Positions 53,985-61,700 of a DNA stretch of 64,000 nt are shown one piece after another; positions within the stretch are counted from its first letter, which is position 1, and each line of letters begins with the position of its first letter. The stretch lies in NCBI GenBank assembly GCA_023417815.1, contig JAEZEI010000089.1:46879-110878 (forward strand). The letters are read 5' to 3'. The stretch is from Bacteroidota bacterium (lineage in GTDB: Bacteria; Bacteroidota; Bacteroidia; Chitinophagales; Chitinophagaceae). The notes beneath the pieces were generated by a model that saw nothing but the letters and a program-made list of their open reading frames with translations, did no database searches and had not been told where the DNA came from. The position numbers and the translations under genes were made by a program.

Positions 53985-55490
53985 GTGATCAAAAAGTTTT
54001 CCCTTAAGGGCTTCGCAGCCTTGCTGGCCCTTGGTTTGTTTACCTGGAGCTGCACCAAGTTAGATACCACCAACCTCGGTGGCGATCTTCTTCCGGTAGT
54101 TGACAACATCAACACTTTTGCAGATACCTTCGATATCATCACTTCCCAGGGATTCTTTGATAATGATACCACCAAAACTTATCGTACATCCGACCAGGTT
54201 TTGGGAAAGATCACCAATGATCCTCTTTTCGGAGCAACAGATGCCAGTATTTATTTTCAACCAAAACCAGGTTTCTTTCCCTTCTATTGGGGTTCAAGCC
54301 GTGATACCGTAATAGGATTCGATTCTGTTGTTCTTACGCTTAATTACCGCGGGCATTTTGGAAATGCAGCTATTCCGCAACAACTGCAGGTTAGCGAAAT
54401 TCCGGTTAATGCCGGTGGATTATACGATAGCCTTTTTCAGCCATTGCCATTAACGTTCGCGCCTCCAACCGGCCAGGTGATCGGGGAAAAGATCGTTGAC
54501 CTTTCCACAATAGGAAGCTATACGAAATTTGCCCACGGTGAAGATTCAGCCCAAAACCAGATCAGGATAAAACTGGACAGCACCTGGGGAGCCAAGATAT
54601 TCTTCCAGGACAGTACTGCAACCGGGATCAATAATTCCTTTTATAATGATTCGCTTTTCAGAACACGCTTCAAGGGTGTGGCTGTAAAAGCACTTTCAGG
54701 AGAAGCCCTGATGTATATAAGTCTTTCTGATCCACGCACCCGGATGGAATTCCACTTCCGAAAAAGAAGGAACAATGTTGTGGATACGATTTATTCCTCC
54801 CTCACGGTGAACACAAATGATTTTGGTTCAAGGTTACCTTCAGCGACTGCAAACCGTCTGGTACGCGATCGTTCATTGGGTAGCTATCCACCTGCTGGTC
54901 CTTCAGACGAAGTCTATATACAGGCCCAGCCCGGTACATTTGCCATGCTGAACATTCCTGAACTTTCGATCTTCAAGGATACGAACAGGATCATTCACAG
55001 TGCCCGCATCAGGGCAGAACAGGTGCCGCACGACTTCCACACAGACAGCGTCTTTGCTGCACCGGTTTATATGTATTTAGATCTTCGCGATACCACGCTT
55101 GCTGAAACCTACAAGCCTTTGTACTTCGATCTGAATCCTGGTATATTTTATGACCCTGATTATAAAGGAGGATCAACACCGTTCTACCCGGGTTCTGTGG
55201 AATTTGGATATTTCGGAGGCTTTGCAAAACGGAGGATAGATATGCTGACCGGGAGGAATATTGTTTACTACGATTTTAATCTTACGAGGTATATACAACG
55301 TATGGTTACCCAGGATGCACCTAATTATGAACTGAGGTTGTTTGCTCCGTATGTATTCAGTTATCCTCAGTTTGTACCCGAGATCATTCCGTATAATAAC
55401 AGCCTTGCTGCAGGCAGGGTGAGACTTGGCGGATCCAACGGCCCGTACAGGATGCGAATGATCGTTGTTTATTCAAAGGTTCCTGAATAA
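53985..55490 (+). CDS. DUF4270 family lipoprotein
   Basis: From the GTG at 53985 the 501-residue protein has a lipoprotein signal (MIKKFSLKGFAALLALGLF) with lipobox FTWSC; an ATG at 53931 is also possible but would lengthen the N-terminus by 18 residues and overlap the upstream gene. The mature part is rich in beta-strand-like repeats (DTVIGFDSVVLTLNY, RIDMLTGRNIVYYDF) and fits DUF4270, a family of unknown role in Bacteroidota. It is probably on the outer membrane. It follows the GT5 gene in a likely operon. Confidence 0.78.
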   Translation: MIKKFSLKGFAALLALGLFTWSCTKLDTTNLGGDLLPVVDNINTFADTFDIITSQGFFDNDTTKTYRTSDQVLGKITNDPLFGATDASIYFQPKPGFFPFYWGSSRDTVIGFDSVVLTLNYRGHFGNAAIPQQLQVSEIPVNAGGLYDSLFQPLPLTFAPPTGQVIGEKIVDLSTIGSYTKFAHGEDSAQNQIRIKLDSTWGAKIFFQDSTATGINNSFYNDSLFRTRFKGVAVKALSGEALMYISLSDPRTRMEFHFRKRRNNVVDTIYSSLTVNTNDFGSRLPSATANRLVRDRSLGSYPPAGPSDEVYIQAQPGTFAMLNIPELSIFKDTNRIIHSARIRAEQVPHDFHTDSVFAAPVYMYLDLRDTTLAETYKPLYFDLNPGIFYDPDYKGGSTPFYPGSVEFGYFGGFAKRRIDMLTGRNIVYYDFNLTRYIQRMVTQDAPNYELRLFAPYVFSYPQFVPEIIPYNNSLAAGRVRLGGSNGPYRMRMIVVYSKVPE

Positions 55491-55510
55491 TACTGAAACG
55501 ATTTATTGAC

Positions 55511-55538
55511 AAAGCCCTTCGTTGTTATGAGGGGCTTT
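55511..55538 (+). terminator. Hairpin after the DUF4270 gene
   Basis: A 7-bp stem pairs 55511-55517 (AAAGCCC) with 55532-55538, 21 bases after the stop. The T stretch behind it is weak, and it touches the metK promoter. Confidence 0.5.
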
Positions 55539-55567
55539 GCCGTTTAAGTGGTGTACCCTTATCTTTG
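55536..55567 (+). promoter_or_regulatory. Promoter of metK
   Basis: TTTG at 55536-55539 and TATCTTTG at 55560-55567 are 20 bases apart, an ideal Bacteroidota -33/-7 pair. The metK ATG lies 19 bases downstream. Confidence 0.75.
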
Positions 55568-55586
55568 CACATCTTAAAAAAATAAT

Positions 55587-56846
55587 ATGCCCTATTTATT
55601 TACGTCTGAATCAGTGAGTGAAGGCCATCCTGATAAGGTGGCTGACCAGATCAGCGATGCACTTATTGATAATTTTCTCGCCTTTGACCCAACCAGCAAA
55701 GTTGCTTGCGAAACCCTTGTTACCACCGGCCAGGTTGTTCTGGCGGGAGAAGTAAAAAGTAAAGCCTATCTCGATGTGCAGGAAATTGCACGTGGAGTGA
55801 TCCGCAGGATCGGCTATACAAAAAGCGAATACATGTTCGAAGCTAATTCGTGCGGTATCCTTTCAGCAATTCATGAACAGTCTGGCGATATTAACCAGGG
55901 TGTCGACAAAAAGAAAAAAGAAGAACAGGGTGCAGGTGACCAGGGAATGATGTTTGGTTATGCAACCCGCGAAACGGAGAACTTTATGCCACTCGCACTT
56001 GATATGGCCCATACCATATTACAGGAACTGGCAGCAGTACGCAGGGAGAACAAACAGATTAAATACCTGAGGCCGGATGCCAAAAGCCAGGTTACCCTGG
56101 AATATGATGATAATAACCAACCAACCAGGATAGATGCCATCGTAGTATCAACACAGCACGATGATTTCGGAAAGGATGATGCTATGCTTGCCAAGATCAA
56201 GAAAGACATCATCAATATTGTTATGCCAAGGGTAAAGGCACGCTTCGCTAAATATGCCCACCTCTTCAACAGTAAGATAAAATACCACATTAACCCAACT
56301 GGTAAGTTTGTTATCGGTGGCCCGCATGGTGATACTGGTTTAACAGGTCGTAAGATCATTGTAGATACTTACGGCGGTAAAGGCGCACACGGTGGTGGAG
56401 CCTTCAGCGGGAAAGATCCAAGCAAGGTTGACCGTTCCGCAGCATATGCTACAAGGCATATTGCCAAGAACCTGGTGGCTGCAGGTCTATGCGACGAGGT
56501 ACTGGTTCAGGTTTCCTACGCTATCGGTGTAGCAGAGCCAACAAGCATCAATGTGAATACCTATGGAACTGCCAAGGTAGATCTTACCGATGGCCAGATC
56601 GCACAAAAGGTAATGAAGATGAAGTGCTTTGATATGCGCCCTTACTTTATTGAGCAACGACTGAAACTTCGTAACCCTATGTACAGCGAAACTGCAGCTT
56701 ACGGGCATATGGGTCGTAAACCGGAAACGGTTGAGAAGACGTTCGTATCTCCGGATGGAAAATCGATCAGGAAAAAAGTTGAGCTTTTTACCTGGGAAAA
56801 GCTGGATGCTGTTAAGGATGTGAAGAAAGAGTTCGGTTTAAAATAA
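55587..56846 (+). CDS. metK: S-adenosylmethionine synthase
   Basis: The 419-residue enzyme has [20 protein letters not shown], the [12 protein letters not shown] signature (GxGDQGxMFGYA), [21 protein letters not shown] and [19 protein letters not shown]. It makes SAM from ATP and methionine, the donor for the many methyltransferases in this window. It has its own promoter and terminator. Relatives in this phylum share the roughly 420-residue length. Confidence 0.98.
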   Translation: MPYLFTSESVSEGHPDKVADQISDALIDNFLAFDPTSKVACETLVTTGQVVLAGEVKSKAYLDVQEIARGVIRRIGYTKSEYMFEANSCGILSAIHEQSGDINQGVDKKKKEEQGAGDQGMMFGYATRETENFMPLALDMAHTILQELAAVRRENKQIKYLRPDAKSQVTLEYDDNNQPTRIDAIVVSTQHDDFGKDDAMLAKIKKDIINIVMPRVKARFAKYAHLFNSKIKYHINPTGKFVIGGPHGDTGLTGRKIIVDTYGGKGAHGGGAFSGKDPSKVDRSAAYATRHIAKNLVAAGLCDEVLVQVSYAIGVAEPTSINVNTYGTAKVDLTDGQIAQKVMKMKCFDMRPYFIEQRLKLRNPMYSETAAYGHMGRKPETVEKTFVSPDGKSIRKKVELFTWEKLDAVKDVKKEFGLK

Positions 56847-56863
56847 ACTATTAGGAAATTATG

Positions 56864-56894
56864 AAGCTGCATCAATTTGGTGCAGCTTTTTTTT
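56864..56894 (+). terminator. Terminator of metK
   Basis: An 8-bp stem (56864-56871 with 56881-56888) is followed by a run of eight T's. It starts 18 bases after the metK stop. Confidence 0.9.
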
Positions 56895-56942
56895 GCCTTG
56901 TAAATCCTGTTTTACAAGCATTAAACAACCTAAATTCGCCTA

Positions 56943-57713
56943 GTGAAAAAGTTCCGGCATCAGCATCAGCGACCAAAGAAAAGCAGCCTGGTAGTTGGGC
57001 GCCAGCCCGTTATCAATGCATTGCGTAACGGTCCCATGCTCGACCGTATCTATATGCAGGCCACCATTCATGGTGAAGCAGTTGAGGAGATCAGGTCGCT
57101 GGCACGGGAAAAGGGGGTACCGGTGAATAAGGTTCCTGTTGAAAAGCTCAACAACATGAATGTGAGCAACCATGAAGGTTGCATTGGCCAGATCTCAAAG
57201 GTGCAATACCTGAAATTGCAGGATGTTATTTCATTCGTAGTAGAAAAAGGGGATGTGCCGTTATTCCTGATGCTTGATGGGATCACCGATATAAGAAATA
57301 TTGGCGCAATAGCTCGAAGTGCGGTAAGCTTTGGTGTGCACGCTGTCATTATTCCGGAAAAGGGAGTAGGTGCATTGAACGAGGATGCTATACTTACCTC
57401 CGCCGGGGCTCTTGAGCAGATCCCGGTTTGCCGGGTGAACAGCCTGATGAAAGCCGTTGATGAACTACATCTGAATGGAATAAAGGTATATGCAACAGAA
57501 ATGCAGGCTTCGAACGACATAAGAAACGTACCACTTTCAGAGCCATGCACAATCATAATGGGTGGTGAAGAACATGGTGTTTACCCGGCGCTTCGAAAAA
57601 TATGTGATGGGGAAATCAGCATACCTATGCCTGGAGGATTTGAATCGCTGAATGTATCCGTAGCGGCAGGCATAGTACTGTATGAAGCCAGCCGTCAGCG
57701 GATCGTAACATAA
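56943..57713 (+). CDS. rlmB: 23S rRNA guanosine-2251 2'-O-methyltransferase
   Basis: The 256-residue SPOUT enzyme starts with GTG (MKKFRHQHQRPKKSSLVVGRQPV). It has the substrate-binding N-terminal part (NHEGCIGQI) and the knot motifs MLDGITDIRNIGAIARSA, IIMGGEEHGVYP and IPMPGGFESLNVSVAAGI. It methylates G2251 in the peptidyl-transferase centre. It is followed by hmgL after 13 bases. Confidence 0.92.
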   Translation: MKKFRHQHQRPKKSSLVVGRQPVINALRNGPMLDRIYMQATIHGEAVEEIRSLAREKGVPVNKVPVEKLNNMNVSNHEGCIGQISKVQYLKLQDVISFVVEKGDVPLFLMLDGITDIRNIGAIARSAVSFGVHAVIIPEKGVGALNEDAILTSAGALEQIPVCRVNSLMKAVDELHLNGIKVYATEMQASNDIRNVPLSEPCTIIMGGEEHGVYPALRKICDGEISIPMPGGFESLNVSVAAGIVLYEASRQRIVT

Positions 57714-57726
57714 CTAAAGCTGAGTC

Positions 57727-58584
57727 ATGAATAAGCGGGTCAAAATAATCGAATGTCCACGTGATGCGATGCAGGGATGGCCGCGCATCATCAGCACTGA
57801 AGACAAGATCAGGTATCTGAATTGCCTGGTGAAGGCGGGGTTTGATGTCATTGATTGCGGAAGTTTTGTTTCTCCAAAAGCGATACCGCAAATGGCCGAC
57901 ACTGCTGATGTGATCCCTGCTATCAATCTTGCAGGAACAACTACCCAATTACTGGTGATCATTGCCAATTTAAGAGGTGCCGAGAAGGCCGCTGAATTTC
58001 ATGAAGTCAAACTTGTAGGCTATCCATTCTCAATTTCGGAAACCTTTCAGCAAAGGAATACCAATTCAGGGATCAATGCTTCCCTGCAACTGGTGAAAGA
58101 GCTGAATTCACTTTGCCGCAATGTAAAAAAGGACCTGGTAGTATATCTATCCATGGCTTTTGGAAATCCTTACGGCGATGAATACAATGAACAGATCGTT
58201 GAACGGCGGGTAGAAGAACTTGCTCGCGAAGGAGTTGGAACAATATCTATTGCGGATACCGTAGGATTGGCAACTCCAGCCCAGGTGTATTCAGTAATGA
58301 AGAATATAATTGAAAAATATCCGCAACTCGAGATAGGTGTGCATCTTCACGCTACACCGGACGGGATCGGTGAAAAAGTGCAAGCTGCACTGGATGCAGG
58401 GTGCCGCCGCTTCGACGGTGCAATCGATGGTATAGGGGGGTGTCCAATGGCGGGCAATGCCCTGGTCGGCAATATGGATACCGGTATTATGTTGCAGCAC
58501 CTTGTGAGGGAAGGTTTTGAAACCAACATTGACATGCAGAAATTTCAGCAGTGCTCTGAGATCTCCAAAGAAATTTTTAAATGA
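57727..58584 (+). CDS. hmgL: Hydroxymethylglutaryl-CoA lyase
   Basis: The 285-residue protein has the DRE-TIM barrel: IIECPRDAMQGWP at the start (RD catalytic pair), DTVGLATPAQVYSVM, GVHLHATPDG with metal-binding His, and GGCPMAGNALVGN with the lyase cysteine. It splits HMG-CoA into acetyl-CoA and acetoacetate in leucine breakdown, as does the MCC-type carboxylase at 7.3-8.9 kb earlier in the route. It overlaps the GSCFA gene by 4 bases. Confidence 0.9.
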   Translation: MNKRVKIIECPRDAMQGWPRIISTEDKIRYLNCLVKAGFDVIDCGSFVSPKAIPQMADTADVIPAINLAGTTTQLLVIIANLRGAEKAAEFHEVKLVGYPFSISETFQQRNTNSGINASLQLVKELNSLCRNVKKDLVVYLSMAFGNPYGDEYNEQIVERRVEELAREGVGTISIADTVGLATPAQVYSVMKNIIEKYPQLEIGVHLHATPDGIGEKVQAALDAGCRRFDGAIDGIGGCPMAGNALVGNMDTGIMLQHLVREGFETNIDMQKFQQCSEISKEIFK

Positions 58585-59573
58585 GCATGCAATTCAGGGC
58601 CGAATTCAATCCATCTCCATTCCAAACGAGAGTCAGGCATTCTGAAAAGATCTTACTCGTAGGATCCTGTTTTACCGAACAGATCGGTAATAAGCTTGAA
58701 CAGATGAAATTCAGCGTGCTTCAAAACCCCAATGGTATCCTTTTTAATCCTGCCAGTATTTCAAAAAGCCTGAAGCGTTATGCCGATCCCATTCCATATA
58801 TGGAAGAAGATCTGTTTTATTATAATGAGCTTTGGGCAAGCTGGGATCACCATAGCAGGTTTTCCGGACCAGGAAAGACTAAAGTTTTGTCGGGAATGAA
58901 TGATTCCCTTCAAAGGGCAAATACGTTCTTAAAGGAATGTCATTGGCTAATAATTACCCTGGGCTCTGCGTTTGTTTATGAACGTAACGAAGAGTACAAA
59001 AGGGAAGTTGTTGCCAACTGCCATAAAGTTCCAACAGACAAATTCAGAAGGAGATTACTTAGTGCCGAAGAGGTTAAGGCAAATCTGCAGGCGGCTTTTG
59101 ATGCGATCTTTGCTGTTCGTCCATACCTCAACGTCATTCTCACCATAAGCCCTGTACGGCATCTCCGAGAGGGATTCGTTGAGAACAATCGAAGCAAAGC
59201 AAATCTTATTACCGCAGTTCATGAACTTACAGGCCCAAACGTCTTTTATTTTCCCTCCTACGAATTGATCATAGACGACCTGAGGGATTATCGTTTCTAT
59301 GCTGAAGATCTTGTGCACCCGAATTATTCGGCTACAAATTATGTATGGGAGAAATTTATCCAGGCTGCGGTTGATCCTGGTGCTATGGACCTTTTGAAAG
59401 AGATCGCAATAATCAATAATGCTTACCAGCATAAGCCTTTCAATCCCGCTTCAGCACAGCATCAAAAGTTCATGGAGCAGAATCTCCAGAAGTGCATTCA
59501 TCTAAAGGAGCGTTTTCCATACCTGGACCTGGAAGAGGAAATTATAAAGTTTAGTGGATCCGGTCACCCCTGA
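58581..59573 (+). CDS. GSCFA domain protein
   Basis: The 330-residue protein has the family-naming motif GSCFTEQIGNKLEQMKF (near residue 29) and TLGSAFVYER, with VHPNYSATNYVWEKF near the end, reminiscent of SGNH/GDSL-like esterases. The GSCFA family has no known substrate. Genes upstream (rlmB, hmgL) are close, giving a probable operon. It overlaps the converging miaE by 23 bases at the stop codons. Confidence 0.85.
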   Translation: MSMQFRAEFNPSPFQTRVRHSEKILLVGSCFTEQIGNKLEQMKFSVLQNPNGILFNPASISKSLKRYADPIPYMEEDLFYYNELWASWDHHSRFSGPGKTKVLSGMNDSLQRANTFLKECHWLIITLGSAFVYERNEEYKREVVANCHKVPTDKFRRRLLSAEEVKANLQAAFDAIFAVRPYLNVILTISPVRHLREGFVENNRSKANLITAVHELTGPNVFYFPSYELIIDDLRDYRFYAEDLVHPNYSATNYVWEKFIQAAVDPGAMDLLKEIAIINNAYQHKPFNPASAQHQKFMEQNLQKCIHLKERFPYLDLEEEIIKFSGSGHP

Positions 59574-60162
59574 CCTCCTGGCTGTTCATAAGCTCCCTTT
59601 CATAATCCAGCCATTGTTTCCACCGCTCGCGCACTATTTTCTTCGGGAGGTATTTCTCTGCCAGGGTGATGAAAAGGGTATAATGACCAGCCTCGCTCTC
59701 CATGAATTTCCGGTAAAACTTCCTCATATAATTGTCTTCCATTCCTTCACTTAGGCGTTTAAAGCGTTCACAACTCCTGGCTTCGATCAATGCCATGGTA
59801 AGCATCTGGTCCAAAAAGCGTTCATCAGGGCTTCCCCCTTTTTTCTGGAATTCCAGCAATTTGTTTACGTAAACATCTTTCCGTTGTTTCCCGAGTCTAA
59901 GTCCCCTTTTCCTGATCTCGGCAAGCACCTGTCTGAAATGGCCCCATTCCTCGGTAACAATCGGACTTAGTGCTTCAATAAGTTCAGGTTTATCATGATT
60001 TTTCTGTATAAGAGAGATGCATGTGGTTGCGGCTTTTTGTTCACAGTAGGCATGATCTGTCAAAATATCTTCAAGGCTTATCTCGGCGAGATTAACCCAC
60101 CGGGGATCTGTTGGAAGCCGTAGGCCAAGAATATTGCGGGTATGTTCACTCAATTCTTTCAT
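59551..60162 (-). CDS. miaE: tRNA-(ms2io6A)-hydroxylase-like MiaE
   Basis: From 60162 the 203-residue protein has the ferritin-like four-helix bundle with di-iron ligands (AYCEQKAAT, TEEWGHFRQV, ALIEARSCERF and ESEAGHYTLF). It hydroxylates the isopentenyl side chain at tRNA position 37. A longer frame to 60243 has a poor N-terminus. Its start is 40 bases from the divergent cardiolipin synthase start, so the promoters must lie back-to-back. Confidence 0.88.
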   Translation of the reverse strand: MKELSEHTRNILGLRLPTDPRWVNLAEISLEDILTDHAYCEQKAATTCISLIQKNHDKPELIEALSPIVTEEWGHFRQVLAEIRKRGLRLGKQRKDVYVNKLLEFQKKGGSPDERFLDQMLTMALIEARSCERFKRLSEGMEDNYMRKFYRKFMESEAGHYTLFITLAEKYLPKKIVRERWKQWLDYERELMNSQEVRGDRIH

Positions 60163-60202
60163 GATGGATCGAAATGCTATATTACATACAAATTTAGTTG
60201 TG

Positions 60203-61654
60203 ATGCAGATACACTGGGCTACTCTGACCCTGGGTATATACATTTTGGTGCTTATCCTTGTTTGCCTGAGGATAATTTATGAAACACGCAGTGCAACGAA
60301 GACCATGGCATATCTTCTACTGGTCATATTTATTCCTGTTGCGGGTATCCTCTTTTACCTTGCCTTTGGTATTAATTACTGGAGAAAAAAGATATACCGG
60401 AGGAAAATGAATGCCGATGAAACACTGCTAAGGCAGCTTCAGAAAGATATTCTTCAGTATAATGATGCAATGTTGGGACGGATCGAAGACTCCGATGATG
60501 CACGTGCCGAACTGGCTGCAATGCTTATTCGCGACCTGCAAACCCCGCTTACCCGGCATAACAGGGTGAAACTGCTTGTAAATGGAGAGGAGAAGTTTCC
60601 GGAAGTAATGAAGGCCCTCCGCGAAGCAAAGCATCATATCCATATAGAGTATTACATTTTCGAAACAGGGAAGACGGGCGATGCCCTGGTGGAATTACTT
60701 ATTCAAAAGGCAAAAGAAGGAGTAGAGGTACGGCTGATCTATGATGATTTTGGTAGCCCCAACATCAAAAAACCATTGGAGAAAAGGATGCGCGAGGCAG
60801 GGGTGGAGGTGCATCCGTTTTATAAGATATGGTTCTATATACTGGCTAACCGTCTGTACTACCGTAATCACCGAAAGATTATTGTAATTGACGGAAAGAC
60901 TGCCTTTGTTGGAGGAATAAATGTGAGCGATAAGTATGTAAATGACGGGTCAAAAAAGATTTTCTGGCGAGACACTCATCTTCGGATTGACGGACCGGGC
61001 GTATACTATCTTCAGTACCTTTTCATGAGCGACTGGAATTTCTGCTGCAGCGATTCGCTTATTGCCGGAGAAAAATACTTTGCTCCCTACAACAGGTATG
61101 AAGAGGATGTTTACTGCCAGGTTGTTGGAAGCGGTCCCGACTCACCCCAACCATCAGTAATGTTCTCATTGCTGCAGGCAATCTACCTTGCAAAAGAAGA
61201 GATCTTAATTACTACGCCGTATTTCATTCCCGGCGATAGCATCACGGATGCTTTAAGAGTGGCTGCATTGAGTGGACTTAAAGTAAAGCTACTGGTGCCG
61301 GGTATATGTGATTCCAGGTTGGTAAATTCCGCTTCTAAGGCTTATTATAGTGATCTTTTGCTGGCCGGGGTGGAGATCTATATCTATAACAGGGGGTTTG
61401 TTCATGCCAAGACCCTGGTATCCGATGGTAAACTATCCATTATCGGTACTGCTAATATGGATAACCGAAGTTTTGAATTGAACTTTGAAGTGAATGCAAT
61501 CATTTATGATTCTGAATTTTCTTCAAAGCTCAGGGAAGTTTTCTTTGATGATCTGAGTTATGCTGAAAAGATCAATCCAGACGACTGGTTCAGCAGGAGC
61601 GCCTGGGAGCAATTTCCCGAGAAGATCGCAAGGCTTCTTTCTCCATCTTTATGA
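60203..61654 (+). CDS. cls: Cardiolipin synthase
   Basis: From the ATG at 60203 the 483-residue protein has two N-terminal membrane helices (residues 5-30 and 36-58, the second followed by YWRKKIYRRK) and two PLD motifs: HRKIIVID (His223) and HAKTLVSD (His401), each followed by the conserved GG/GT and Asn. It joins two phosphatidylglycerols into cardiolipin. An upstream frame from 60134 would overlap miaE and lacks support. Confidence 0.93.
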   Translation: MQIHWATLTLGIYILVLILVCLRIIYETRSATKTMAYLLLVIFIPVAGILFYLAFGINYWRKKIYRRKMNADETLLRQLQKDILQYNDAMLGRIEDSDDARAELAAMLIRDLQTPLTRHNRVKLLVNGEEKFPEVMKALREAKHHIHIEYYIFETGKTGDALVELLIQKAKEGVEVRLIYDDFGSPNIKKPLEKRMREAGVEVHPFYKIWFYILANRLYYRNHRKIIVIDGKTAFVGGINVSDKYVNDGSKKIFWRDTHLRIDGPGVYYLQYLFMSDWNFCCSDSLIAGEKYFAPYNRYEEDVYCQVVGSGPDSPQPSVMFSLLQAIYLAKEEILITTPYFIPGDSITDALRVAALSGLKVKLLVPGICDSRLVNSASKAYYSDLLLAGVEIYIYNRGFVHAKTLVSDGKLSIIGTANMDNRSFELNFEVNAIIYDSEFSSKLREVFFDDLSYAEKINPDDWFSRSAWEQFPEKIARLLSPSL

Positions 61655-61700
61655 TCACATTCCTATCTTTATATATAACTGACTTATCTTTCCTTCTGCT

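Noticed and set aside
60134..60202. N-terminal extension of cardiolipin synthase
   Set aside because: It would overlap the divergent miaE start and adds no family-like residues before the first membrane helix.
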